Assembly (NCBI GenBank): GCA_041741995.1
Contig: JBGSJN010000131.1
Location: 1-22,688, forward strand
Direction of reading: 5' to 3'
Source of the DNA: WTXA01 sp041741995
Lineage (GTDB): Bacteria > Bacillota > TC1
Length of the DNA: 22,688 nucleotides
How positions within the stretch are numbered: position 1 is the stretch's first letter; the number at the start of each line of letters is the position of its first letter. Below the pieces are notes generated by a model. The model was not told where the DNA came from. It worked only from the letters and a program-made list of their open reading frames with translations, and ran no database searches. Below, piece by piece: positions 7,385-14,092 of the stretch. A program made the translations under genes and the position numbers.

Positions 7385-7453
7385 GTTGTTCCTCCTTAAA
7401 CTCATTATCGATTAATAGTATTCTATTTCTTCTAGTCTAAAAAGTAAATAATA

Positions 7454-7482
7454 TTGAAAGCTAAAGCTTTAAATGATAAAAT
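7454..7482 (+). promoter_or_regulatory. Sigma-A promoter of the GNAT gene
   Basis: TTGAAA (7454-7459), 17 bases, then TAAAAT (7477-7482), with an extended TG at the right place. It lies 46 bases before the chosen ATG at 7528. Confidence 0.65.
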
Positions 7483-7527
7483 TTACAAAAAAGAGCAATA
7501 TAATTAATTAATATGGGAGAAGAAATT

Positions 7528-8112
7528 ATGTCAATCACCATTAGACCAGCACTAAAAAAAGATGCTAACACTCTTGCACCTTTAATATATTCAGCAATTG
7601 AAGACTTGTCTCTACATTTCACAGGTGCTGATTCAGCAAATGAAGCTATAGAAAGACTAGCAGTTCTGGTTACTGAGGAGGAGAATAGATTTAGCTATCA
7701 GTATGCACTTGTTATTGAAGAAGAGGGTAATATTATAGGTGTAGGTTCTGCTTATCCAGAAAATATTATTGATGATCTTACCTTTAACACTATAGAGCTA
7801 TCAAAGAAGTTTTCATGGCATATTAAAAGCAAGCTAGAAAGTAGGCTCCTAAATGACAAAGAGGCACCACAAGGTACCTACTATATCGATCATTTAGCTA
7901 TCGATAAAAACTATCGTGGGAAGGGTTATGCTACTCTTTTAATTGAAGCAATGGAAAAGAATGCTAAATACATGGGCTTTAAGGTTATTTCTTTACTTGT
8001 TGATTTTACTAATCCAAAAGCAAGATTACTCTATGAAAGACTTGGTTATTCATTTTTATATAACTTACCAGCTAATGGTCATAGTTATGTTGCACTGGTT
8101 AAAAACTTATAG
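7528..8112 (+). CDS. GNAT-family N-acetyltransferase
   Basis: About 194 residues. The acetyl-CoA site is clear: YIDHLAIDKNYRGKGYATLL (motif A, with the R/Q-x-x-G-x-G/A pyrophosphate loop as RGKGYA), followed by VDFTNPKARLLYERLGY (motif B). The N-terminal half starts ITIRPALKKDANTLAPLI, the usual GNAT opening. Substrate unknown. GGGAG at 7515-7519 lies 8 bases before the ATG at 7528; the earlier in-frame ATG at 7513 has no ribosome binding site. Its stop overlaps the 3' end of the convergent exonuclease gene by 6 bases. Confidence 0.88.
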   Translation: MSITIRPALKKDANTLAPLIYSAIEDLSLHFTGADSANEAIERLAVLVTEEENRFSYQYALVIEEEGNIIGVGSAYPENIIDDLTFNTIELSKKFSWHIKSKLESRLLNDKEAPQGTYYIDHLAIDKNYRGKGYATLLIEAMEKNAKYMGFKVISLLVDFTNPKARLLYERLGYSFLYNLPANGHSYVALVKNL

Positions 8113-8640
8113 CAAACTATATTCCTTAATATATTTATCAAGCACAGCACCTTCATTGATCAAATTCAACAACAACTCAGCACAAGCATTACTGTCACTA
8201 CCAGAATCATGATGATTAAGTTCAATATCATAATGACCACAAAGAGTTGGCAACTTATGATTAACAGTACACTTCAACATTGCCCTAGCAATCCTTAAAG
8301 TATCAACATAATAAACCAAAGACTCCTCAAAACCATAATAATAAAGAGTCTTCTTAAGTACACCTAAATCAAAAATAGCATTATGAGCCACCAGAAGATT
8401 AGCCAAAAAATCCTCCCTAATCATTTTCCAAATAACAGGAAAACTAGGAGCATCCACAACATCCTCTGGTCTTATTCCATGTATATTAATATTCCTATAA
8501 TCAAAACCACATTCAGGATTCACCAAATAATTATCACTACTAATGACCCTACCATTTTCTATTATGGCAATACCAATAGAACAAATCCTATCATTATTAA
8601 AATTCGGTGTCTCAACATCAAAAACAACAATCCTACTCAA
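8107..8640 (-). CDS. DnaQ-like DEDDh 3'-5' exonuclease
   Basis: About 177 residues from TTG at 8640. ExoI is VVFDVETPN (Asp and Glu), ExoII is LVAHNAIFDL (Asp), and ExoIII is HHDSGSDSNACAELL, with His-x4-Asp as required for the DEDDh class. These are the metal-binding and catalytic residues of DNA polymerase III epsilon-type proofreading domains and of small RNA/DNA trimming enzymes. It is a free-standing domain, without polymerase or BRCT. A GTG at 8649 is an alternative start, but the GAAGGGTGG preceding it better serves the TTG. The gene follows the small membrane protein by a few bases. The role (repair or RNA turnover) is not determined. Confidence 0.87.
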   Translation of the reverse strand: MSRIVVFDVETPNFNNDRICSIGIAIIENGRVISSDNYLVNPECGFDYRNINIHGIRPEDVVDAPSFPVIWKMIREDFLANLLVAHNAIFDLGVLKKTLYYYGFEESLVYYVDTLRIARAMLKCTVNHKLPTLCGHYDIELNHHDSGSDSNACAELLLNLINEGAVLDKYIKEYSLL

Positions 8641-8655
8641 AACATCCACCCTTCA

Positions 8656-8991
8656 CTAACCTAATCTATTCATAATATCCCTATAAAGCCCATACCATCT
8701 TTGCACCCCAGTTTCCAGCCTATACAAATGAACCAAATAGAAAATCTCCAAAACACCAATAAAAAATACCAACAAAAACAAAACAGCCAATTCTAAAAAC
8801 AAAGCCATAAACAAAACAAATGCCAACATAAAACCAAAAAACAATGTAACCAGCATATGAACCAGCCGCTCATGCTGCATAAACATAATCTGCAGTTTAT
8901 GATATTTTCTAATCTTATCCCAATCCTGCTCTTCAGTAGAATCTAAAAGGCTTCTAATATATGCTTCATGTTTTAATATATATTGAATCAT
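8656..8991 (-). CDS. Small two-helix membrane protein of unknown function
   Basis: 111 residues. A charged helical N-terminus (KHEAYIRSLLDSTEEQDWDKIRKYH in part) is followed by a long hydrophobic hairpin at about residues 45-90 (MLVTLFFGFMLAFVLFMALF and LAVLFLLVFFIGVLEIFYLV), then a basic/aromatic tail RLETGVQRWYGLYRDIM. AGGAGG lies 10 bases before the ATG at 8991. It is directly upstream of the exonuclease gene and probably co-transcribed. Third-position use is markedly T and G rich. I do not recognise it. Confidence 0.75.
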   Translation of the reverse strand: MIQYILKHEAYIRSLLDSTEEQDWDKIRKYHKLQIMFMQHERLVHMLVTLFFGFMLAFVLFMALFLELAVLFLLVFFIGVLEIFYLVHLYRLETGVQRWYGLYRDIMNRLG

Positions 8992-9098
8992 AACTATGTT
9001 TCCTCCTATAAAAGTATGTGAATATATAATATCATATTAACTATTAATTTACACCGATAAATGACCTGCCTCCAAATCATGGTTTAAACTATTTTTTA

Positions 9099-9107
9099 TG
9101 ATATAAT
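9099..9107 (+). promoter_or_regulatory. Extended -10 promoter of the 9144-10218 gene pair
   Basis: TGATATAAT is a perfect extended -10 (TGn plus TATAAT). It lies 37 bases upstream of the ATG at 9144. No convincing -35 is present. Confidence 0.5.
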
Positions 9108-9143
9108 TTTAACAAATACATAATAGAAATGAGGTTGCAAATC

Positions 9144-9572
9144 ATGCTTAAACTACCAGAAAAGTACTCAATAAAATGGATCTATATTCTAGTCGCCCTT
9201 TTCTTATTAACCTTTGTTTCAATGTTCATCGTTACTACAATATTAGATCTCAGCATAAGTATAGACAATATTAGTGGCTTCGCCCTGCTATCACTGGCCG
9301 TTTCACTAACAATTGGACTTGGTGGTCTATTAGGCTTGAAAGCATACTTCAAAACTGCATTTGTTTTCAATATCCTCGGAATAATATACATGATGTCCGT
9401 AACCATATTTAGAACAGCAGAAGGTTGGAGTGATTTAGTAAGTATTATCTCCTATCTGTTCATGCTTTCCATAGGTATTATCTTAGGAGTAATAGTACAA
9501 TTTGCTGTAATATTGATAACTAACTATAAGAAAAATAGACAAGAAAAAGGAACAAATATAGACATCAAATAA
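9144..9572 (+). CDS. Four-helix membrane protein of unknown function
   Basis: About 142 residues with four membrane segments: WIYILVALFLLTFVSMFIVT, ISGFALLSLAVSLTIGLGGL, AFVFNILGIIYMMSVTIF and VSIISYLFMLSIGIILGVIV plus following hydrophobic residues. The tail is basic and hydrophilic (KKNRQEKGTN). GAGG 9 bases upstream supports the ATG at 9144; the earlier in-frame ATG at 9129 has none. The GyrI-like gene begins 16 bases after its stop, so the pair is probably an operon. No motif points to a function. Confidence 0.75.
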   Translation: MLKLPEKYSIKWIYILVALFLLTFVSMFIVTTILDLSISIDNISGFALLSLAVSLTIGLGGLLGLKAYFKTAFVFNILGIIYMMSVTIFRTAEGWSDLVSIISYLFMLSIGIILGVIVQFAVILITNYKKNRQEKGTNIDIK

Positions 9573-9588
9573 TACTGGGAGTAGTATA

Positions 9589-10218
9589 ATGGAAAAACTA
9601 GAATATAAAAAAGCCTACAAGGACCAGTATCTGCCAACAACCAACCCAACAATAATTGAAATACCACCTATTAACTTTACTGTAATTGACGGTGAAGGAG
9701 ACCCTAATAGTGATGAATTTACCCAGGCAACTACTGCTCTATATAGTTTTAGCTATGCTGTAAAAATGTCCTATAAAAGCAAGGATGTTCCTACAGATTT
9801 TTATGACTATACGGTATTCCCTCTTGAAGGTGTCTGGGACTTGGTAGACAAGAGTAAATCTTCAACAGATAAAAGCAATTATGCATATTCGATCATGATC
9901 AGACAACCTGATTTTCTTGATAATAATTTATTTGATAGATTCCTAACAGAAACCAAAAAAAAGAAGCCAAATCCATATTTGGACAAACTTCACTTTAAAA
10001 CTATAGATGAGGGTTTATGTTGTCAAATGCTTCACATAGGTAGTTATGATGATGAACCAGCAAGTTTTGAAAAGATGAAACAATACTGTAAAGAAAAAAG
10101 TTATGAAAGAACTTCCCTTAAACACAGGGAAATATACCTTTCAGATCCTAGAAAGACCGAAGCATCCAAATTAAAAACAGTACTACGCTTTAAAGTAGTA
10201 AAAATGGACCAACCATAA
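9589..10218 (+). CDS. GyrI-like small-molecule-binding domain protein
   Basis: 209 residues with no DNA-binding domain. It resembles the free-standing GyrI-like (SbmC / AraC effector-binding) proteins of Firmicutes: INFTVIDGEGDPN near the start, YTVFPLEGVWDL in the first repeat, and CCQMLHIGSYDDEPASF followed by HREIYLSDPRKTEASKLKT in the second. These folds bind hydrophobic cationic compounds, and some hydrolyse or sequester toxins. GGGAG at 7-base spacing supports the ATG at 9589. The last codons and stop lie inside the terminator hairpin. Confidence 0.8.
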   Translation: MEKLEYKKAYKDQYLPTTNPTIIEIPPINFTVIDGEGDPNSDEFTQATTALYSFSYAVKMSYKSKDVPTDFYDYTVFPLEGVWDLVDKSKSSTDKSNYAYSIMIRQPDFLDNNLFDRFLTETKKKKPNPYLDKLHFKTIDEGLCCQMLHIGSYDDEPASFEKMKQYCKEKSYERTSLKHREIYLSDPRKTEASKLKTVLRFKVVKMDQP

Positions 10219-10232
10219 GGTAGGTCCATTTT
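10201..10232. terminator. Terminator overlapping the end of the GyrI-like gene
   Basis: Stem AAAATGGACC / GGTCCATTTT with an inner ACC/GGT pairing, followed by a T run. The stop codon at 10216-10218 is in the loop. The A run on the other side also gives a T run on the minus strand, so it can also stop bioY transcripts. Confidence 0.85.
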
Positions 10233-10284
10233 TTTATTTATATTCATTTCTTAAAAGAAGTTCTTATATATTAACTTTCAAATG

Positions 10285-10860
10285 CTATTTGTTATTTTCT
10301 AATGACTCTACTAGATTCCTATTTAACAAAGCTTGTCTAATAAGAACCCCTAATAGACCAGCTACAATAGCCTTCATAATATCAGGAATGAAAAATGGTA
10401 CCATAAACCCGCTAATAGTCAATAAACTCATTGCCTTGCCAATAATAGCATTCTGAAGCACATAAAAATATAGGATACCAGGAATATAAATAACAGCTGC
10501 CCCAATAATAGCACTCACTACACCTCTAACATAATTATTCTTGATAGCAAGTTTTTTAAACAATAGAGCTGTAATATATGCCCCAAGTATAAAACCTAAT
10601 AGAAACCCAAAGGTTGGACTCATTAAAGCTCCAAAACCACCCCTGCCTTGAGTAAAAATAGGCAAGCCAAATAGTCCTAGAAGAATATACACCACTTGAG
10701 ACAATGGACCATACTTTACACCAAGAACAATACCAGACATAAGAACAAACAAAGTTTGTAAGGTATAAGGAATCGGAGAGCCAAAACTAACATTTATAAA
10801 AGCCCCCACAATCATCAATACAACAAACAAAGACGTTTTAATCAAATCTTTTAATTTCAT
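10285..10860 (-). CDS. bioY: BioY biotin transporter (ECF S component)
   Basis: 191 residues, typical of BioY. It has about six hydrophobic helices and the characteristic segments GSPIPYTLQTLFVLMSGIVLG, LLGLFGLPIFTQGRGG and PTFGFLLGFILGAY (each given in part). BioY binds biotin in the membrane and works with the shared energy-coupling module EcfA/A'/T or, in some bacteria, alone; no such module genes are in the window. AAGGAGG lies 4 bases before the ATG. The gene begins 11 bases after the birA stop, so birA and bioY form one operon under the BirA box at 11883-11913. Confidence 0.95.
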   Translation of the reverse strand: MKLKDLIKTSLFVVLMIVGAFINVSFGSPIPYTLQTLFVLMSGIVLGVKYGPLSQVVYILLGLFGLPIFTQGRGGFGALMSPTFGFLLGFILGAYITALLFKKLAIKNNYVRGVVSAIIGAAVIYIPGILYFYVLQNAIIGKAMSLLTISGFMVPFFIPDIMKAIVAGLLGVLIRQALLNRNLVESLENNK

Positions 10861-10871
10861 AAATCCTCCTT

Positions 10872-11840
10872 CTAAGAACCACTTAAAGTAACTTCACCTG
10901 AATTCAAAATATCTATTTCACCATTTTCTTTTTCAATAACCAAATTCCCCATCTCATTTATATCAACAGCCTTACCTGTACAAGATACTCCATTTCTGTA
11001 ATAAGTAATCTCCTTGTCGATTAAGAAACAACGCCCTCTATACTCCTCCATTAATAACTTGTCATCACCATCAATATAGATTGCCATTACTTCATTAATA
11101 ATTTTAGCAACAATAGCATTCCTACTAACACTTAAAGGATTAATAGAACCAGCTACCAATGACAACTCATCAGGAAAATCTCTACTATTAGTACTAACAT
11201 TCAAGCCAATTCCAATAACAATAGCTTCCACAGTTCCACTTTCAAAGTCTGTTACAGCTTCAGTTAATATCCCACAGACCTTTTTCTTATCAACATAGAT
11301 ATCATTAACCCACTTGATTTCTGCCTTACAGTCTTTAATCGTTTCAATAACTCTACAAATAGCCACACAAACTTTAGTAGTTAAAGTTCCAAGTAAACTA
11401 ACATGTCTATTAGGAAATATTACAAAACTCATATATACCCCTGTATTAGCTGGAGAAAAGAATTCTCGCCCCATTCTGCCACGGCCTTTGGTTTGTTCAT
11501 TGGCGATGATTATGGTCTCTTCCTTGCTGCCATTACTAATTAGCTTCTTACCATAGTTATTGGTAGAGTCAACGGTATCATAGACTAGGATGTTGTACTT
11601 ATCATTTTGAGGTAACAGGTACATTCTGATGCCTTGTTTTGTTATCATGTCACTTAGTATATCAAGACGGTATCCTTTGTTATTTATGCCTATGATGCTA
11701 TGTCCTTCTTCTTGGAGTTTCTTGATGTTTTTCCAAATGGCATTTCTTGATACAGACAATCTTTCGGCTAGTTCTTGTCCTGATATGTAATGTTCTCTAT
11801 TGTGTTCTAAGATATCTAACAACTGATCTTTTATACCCAT
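10872..11840 (-). CDS. birA: Bifunctional biotin-protein ligase / biotin operon repressor BirA
   Basis: 322 residues, the full bifunctional length. Residues 1-60 form a winged helix (ISGQELAERLSVSRNAIWKNI) that binds DNA. The ligase core has the biotinyl-AMP loop GRGRMGREFFSP (about 119-130), KWVNDIYVDKKKVCGIL with the catalytic Lys, and IGIGLNVS. The small C-terminal SH3-like domain ends GNLVIEKENGEIDIL. It makes biotinyl-5'-AMP, transfers biotin to carrier proteins, and as the adenylate-bound dimer represses biotin genes. The DNA-binding domain agrees with the operator found at its own promoter. AGAGGTG at 4-base spacing supports ATG at 11840. Confidence 0.95.
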   Translation of the reverse strand: MGIKDQLLDILEHNREHYISGQELAERLSVSRNAIWKNIKKLQEEGHSIIGINNKGYRLDILSDMITKQGIRMYLLPQNDKYNILVYDTVDSTNNYGKKLISNGSKEETIIIANEQTKGRGRMGREFFSPANTGVYMSFVIFPNRHVSLLGTLTTKVCVAICRVIETIKDCKAEIKWVNDIYVDKKKVCGILTEAVTDFESGTVEAIVIGIGLNVSTNSRDFPDELSLVAGSINPLSVSRNAIVAKIINEVMAIYIDGDDKLLMEEYRGRCFLIDKEITYYRNGVSCTGKAVDINEMGNLVIEKENGEIDILNSGEVTLSGS

Positions 11841-11858
11841 ATTTCACCTCTAGAAGGA

Positions 11859-11888
11859 ATATTACTATATCCCAGACATATTTGTCAA
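11859..11888 (-). promoter_or_regulatory. Promoter of birA-bioY
   Basis: Perfect -35 TTGACA (11888-11883), 18-base spacer, and TAATAT (11864-11859) as -10. The -35 is part of the BirA box half-site, so BirA binding would directly exclude polymerase. The predicted leader is very short. Confidence 0.6.
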
Positions 11889-11913
11889 CCAAATTGATAA
11901 TATTAGGTTGACA
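11883..11913. promoter_or_regulatory. BirA box (operator) of birA-bioY
   Basis: Perfect inverted repeat TGTCAACC, 15-base spacer, GGTTGACA. This spacing and the AACC...GGTT ends match known BirA operators, which have paired half-sites around a spacer of about 15 bases. It overlaps the -35 of the birA promoter. With the DNA-binding domain in BirA this implies autorepression of the ligase and the biotin uptake gene when biotin is plentiful. Confidence 0.85.
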
Positions 11914-11928
11914 TTAATAATTTGTAAC

Positions 11929-11965
11929 AAAAAAGAGCCTGAATATCAAAAGATAATACAGACTC
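11929..11965 (-). terminator. Terminator of the thpR-tRNA transcript
   Basis: On the minus strand GAGTCTG pairs with CAGGCTC (one G-U), with an inner TATC/GATA pairing, followed by six T. It is 7 bases past the CCA end of tRNA-Ala and closes that transcript before the birA region. Confidence 0.8.
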
Positions 11966-11971
11966 CTAAAA

Positions 11972-12047
11972 TGGTGGAGATTAGGAGACTTGAACCCCTG
12001 ACCTCTTGGCTGCCAGCCAAGCGCTCTCCCAACTGAGCTAAACCCCC
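11972..12047 (-). tRNA. tRNA-Ala (GGC)
   Basis: 76 bases with CCA encoded. The anticodon loop CTGGCAG gives GGC. The acceptor stem GGGGGTT / AATCTCC has G3-U70, the hallmark identity pair of alanine tRNA, and a second G-U at position 5. D stem GCTC/GAGC, anticodon stem CTTGG/CCAAG and T stem AGGGG/CTCCT (with one G-U) all form. It is 8 bases after tRNA-Val in the same transcript. Confidence 0.96.
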
Positions 12048-12055
12048 AAAAAAAC

Positions 12056-12130
12056 TGGTGCGAGATGAGGGACTTGAACCCACGACCACCTGCACGTCAA
12101 GCAGGCACTCTACCGCTGAGTTAATCTCGC
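12056..12130 (-). tRNA. tRNA-Val (GAC)
   Basis: 75 bases with CCA encoded. The anticodon loop TTGACGT gives GAC (valine). Acceptor GCGAGAT/ATCTCGC, D stem ACTC/GAGT and anticodon stem CCTGC/GCAGG are complete. The T stem GTGGG/CCCTC has a U-U mismatch at pair 50-64. The first ten bases also form the end of the thpR coding sequence. Confidence 0.93.
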
Positions 12131-12669
12131 ATACCACCAAAAAACACCCGATAAATAGGAACATACATCATAACACCATCAACCCTCCTACTCTCCATCA
12201 AACAAATAGAACCAACACTGAAACTAATAATATCACAAACAATATTAGAAAAACCAGACTCACCGCACAAAACATTCCTACCCAAAGTAACATGAGGTCT
12301 AAAAGACCTATCCTCCCTCACATAACCACCTCTCAGCAAGCACACCTCAAGATCATTACCCAACCTATACAAAAGGCGATTATCAAGAACCTTGGACCAA
12401 ACAACACCCCTACTTCCCTTCCTGAATAAACCAAAACCACCAAGTCTAACCTCAAACTCTTCAAAATCAGCAGCAACCTGATCCATACATGACTTAATAC
12501 CAGAAAGATCATCATCACCAACCTCACCAATAAACTTCAAAGTAACATGAAAATTATCCCAAAAAGAATAATTTCCAACAGGATACAAAGCCTTAATTTC
12601 AGACTGATAAGTCACCAAACAATCCTTAACTGACGAAGGTAACTCCAAGGCAATAAAAACTCTCATCAT
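12121..12669 (-). CDS. thpR: RNA 2',3'-cyclic phosphodiesterase ThpR (LigT family)
   Basis: 182 residues, the usual length. The two HxTx motifs of the 2H phosphoesterase superfamily are present: FHVTLKFIG (His 41) and RPHVTLGR (His 126), plus the start RVFIALELP typical of LigT/ThpR. The family hydrolyses 2',3'-cyclic phosphates and shows 2'-5' RNA ligation, originally with tRNA halves in E. coli extracts. Its last codons and stop lie in the 5' end of tRNA-Val, so maturation of that tRNA cuts through the mRNA. The start is ATG ATG at 12669/12666 with only a weak ribosome binding site. Strong T/G third-position use. Confidence 0.92.
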   Translation of the reverse strand: MMRVFIALELPSSVKDCLVTYQSEIKALYPVGNYSFWDNFHVTLKFIGEVGDDDLSGIKSCMDQVAADFEEFEVRLGGFGLFRKGSRGVVWSKVLDNRLLYRLGNDLEVCLLRGGYVREDRSFRPHVTLGRNVLCGESGFSNIVCDIISFSVGSICLMESRRVDGVMMYVPIYRVFFGGMRD

Positions 12670-12691
12670 CTAACATCCAATCAAAATAAAC

Positions 12692-12723
12692 ATTATACAC
12701 GTCATTATCACCCAGTATGTCAA
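12692..12723 (-). promoter_or_regulatory. Probable promoter of thpR and the tRNA pair
   Basis: Perfect TATAAT (12697-12692) and perfect TTGACA (12723-12718) on the minus strand, but with a 20-base spacer, longer than the usual 17. It lies 22 bases upstream of thpR. No other promoter is seen ahead of the tRNAs. Confidence 0.5.
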
Positions 12724-12755
12724 GCGTTTAAACCTTTAGCCTTAAGACAAATAAG

Positions 12756-13109
12756 CTATTCTACAATAACTGAACCAGTCATATAAGGATGAGGACCACA
12801 AATATATTCATAAACACCAGCCTTATCAAAAGTAAAAGTAAACTCATCACCCTTACTCAAATTACCACTATCAATCCCTGAACCTTCAACAGTATGAACA
12901 GCACTATCCTCATTAACCCAAGTAACCGTCGTCCCTATTTCAACAGTAATAACTTGTGGTAAAAACTTAAAGTCTTTGATTAAAACCTGATTTTCAACAA
13001 CAACCGCAACTTCCCCGTCACTACTATCACACCCAGCAAGCATCACACCCAAACCGAGCGTTACTAAACAAAACAAAAACAATATCTTCATAGAACTCAT
13101 TAATTTCAT
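12756..13109 (-). CDS. Cupredoxin-domain lipoprotein (plastocyanin-like)
   Basis: 117 residues. A lipoprotein signal ends LAGC (Cys 27). The mature part is one cupredoxin domain with VTWVNEDSAVHTV (His 72) and the C-terminal copper loop YICGPHPYM (Cys 104, His 107, Met 110), the complete type 1 copper ligand set. It is thus a small blue-copper electron carrier or copper binder tethered outside the cell membrane. AAGGTG 5 bases upstream supports ATG at 13109. It follows the two-helix membrane gene by 10 bases and shares its promoter. No copper exporter or oxidase is adjacent. Confidence 0.92.
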   Translation of the reverse strand: MKLMSSMKILFLFCLVTLGLGVMLAGCDSSDGEVAVVVENQVLIKDFKFLPQVITVEIGTTVTWVNEDSAVHTVEGSGIDSGNLSKGDEFTFTFDKAGVYEYICGPHPYMTGSVIVE

Positions 13110-13119
13110 AATGTCACCT

Positions 13120-13332
13120 TTAGCCTAAGCTTAAAAAACCAAAATTCAAACCTACACCAACTAACCCATGAAAAAAAGCTGAGATAAGTATCAGATACCC
13201 CAAAACACGATGCCATTTAAAAGGAATAGGAACCAATTTCTTAGCAATAAGAACCTGCAATATCAACATTAAAAACAAAACCATACCAAACCAAACATGA
13301 ATAGGCTGACCAAAAATAATAGGAATACTCAT
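13120..13332 (-). CDS. Tiny two-helix membrane protein with conserved-looking histidines
   Basis: 70 residues. Two membrane helices: WFGMVLFLMLILQVLIA, with His 12 just before it (QPIHVWFG), and VLGYLILISAFFHGLVGVGL, with His 41 (KWHRVLGY) at its start and His 54 within it. The placement of His at or in both helices recalls one half of cytochrome b561/ferric-reductase-type four-helix haem proteins, so it could bind haem as a dimer; this is inference. AAAGGAGGT 6 bases before the ATG is near perfect. It is the first gene of the cupredoxin operon. Confidence 0.75.
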   Translation of the reverse strand: MSIPIIFGQPIHVWFGMVLFLMLILQVLIAKKLVPIPFKWHRVLGYLILISAFFHGLVGVGLNFGFLSLG

Positions 13333-13362
13333 AACACTACCTCCTTTATAAAACTTAATTAA

Positions 13363-13391
13363 ATTATAGCCACATAATATCTTTTATACAA
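13363..13391 (-). promoter_or_regulatory. Sigma-A promoter of the two-helix/cupredoxin operon
   Basis: TTGTAT (13391-13386), 17 bases, perfect TATAAT (13368-13363), 31 bases upstream of the ATG at 13332. Confidence 0.65.
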
Positions 13392-13404
13392 GATTAATTA
13401 TGAT

Positions 13405-13437
13405 AATAAAAATGACCATCAACAAATGATGATCATT
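13405..13437 (-). terminator. Terminator after the HD hydrolase gene
   Basis: On the minus strand AATGATCATCA pairs with TGATGGTCATT (one G-U) around a 5-base loop, then TTTATTAT. It follows the stop at 13455 by 18 bases. It just precedes the next promoter. Confidence 0.78.
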
Positions 13438-13454
13438 AAAAAAACATATTAATT

Positions 13455-13973
13455 CTAATTCACAAATAACATCTTAAGTCTTCTAGTAAGTTTTTGCGCT
13501 CTAGCAACTACTTCCTCTAATGCACAATACTTATCCATCATCATAACTACAAAAGACTCTTTGAACCTTGGTAATTTTATGGTCACAGGCCACATGTGCT
13601 TCTTAATAATATCCCGTTCCTTATCGCTTAGCTCAAATCTTGCTTCAGCATTATTTAAGGCGATTTTAGGATGCATTAACCCATGAAGACCTTTATAGTC
13701 CTTACCCTCATGCCAGTCATATAGAAAAAAATCATGTAACAAACCACCCCTGGCAGCTGCTCTAAAATCTAATCCAAAATTCTTACACATACGATAACTA
13801 TAATACGAAACATTAAGACAATGTTCGAGGGTATTAGTATCCCCGTGCTGCATAAAATCCCTCATAGAACCAACATCTTTATGAACTATCAAGTCTTTGA
13901 TACAATCTTCATACTCTTCTTCACTAGGAGAAGAAACATACCAATTAAATTTATATTTTAACCAATTTATCAA
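13455..13973 (-). CDS. HD-domain phosphohydrolase
   Basis: 172 residues. HD-superfamily metal ligands: His 51 in TLEHCLNVSYYSY, HD at 80-81 in GGLLHDFFLYDWHE, and an Asp near 147 in MMMDKYCALEE. The short stand-alone format fits small HD hydrolases acting on nucleotides or related phosphoesters; the substrate is unknown. The start is TTG at 13973 with GGGAG 7 bases upstream; no ATG is suitable. No terminator separates it from the decarboxylase gene upstream, though a weak promoter (TAGACA, 18 bases, TAGTAT) is visible around 14015-14045. Confidence 0.85.
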   Translation of the reverse strand: MINWLKYKFNWYVSSPSEEEYEDCIKDLIVHKDVGSMRDFMQHGDTNTLEHCLNVSYYSYRMCKNFGLDFRAAARGGLLHDFFLYDWHEGKDYKGLHGLMHPKIALNNAEARFELSDKERDIIKKHMWPVTIKLPRFKESFVVMMMDKYCALEEVVARAQKLTRRLKMLFVN

Positions 13974-14092
13974 TTAATTACTCCCTTGGAGCTTTTCTTT
14001 TTCCCTAAAAGCCACCTATCTCATATACTATCATCATACCACGTAATATGTCTATCTAAATTTAAATAATTCAGCTAGTTTTCACAAACAAT

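Noticed and set aside
7943..8664. Plus-strand frames at 7943-8212 and 8383-8664
   Set aside because: They are out of frame with the GNAT gene or antisense to the exonuclease, both of which have clear catalytic motifs.
11946..12429. Open frames over the tRNA pair on both strands (11946-12164 minus, 12058-12429 plus)
   Set aside because: They cover the two tRNA genes and the antisense of thpR, have no ribosome binding site and show low-complexity Thr/Asn-rich translation typical of a shadow frame.
12724..12755. Terminator directly after the cupredoxin gene
   Set aside because: No stable stem with a T run is present; transcripts may run on into thpR and the tRNAs.
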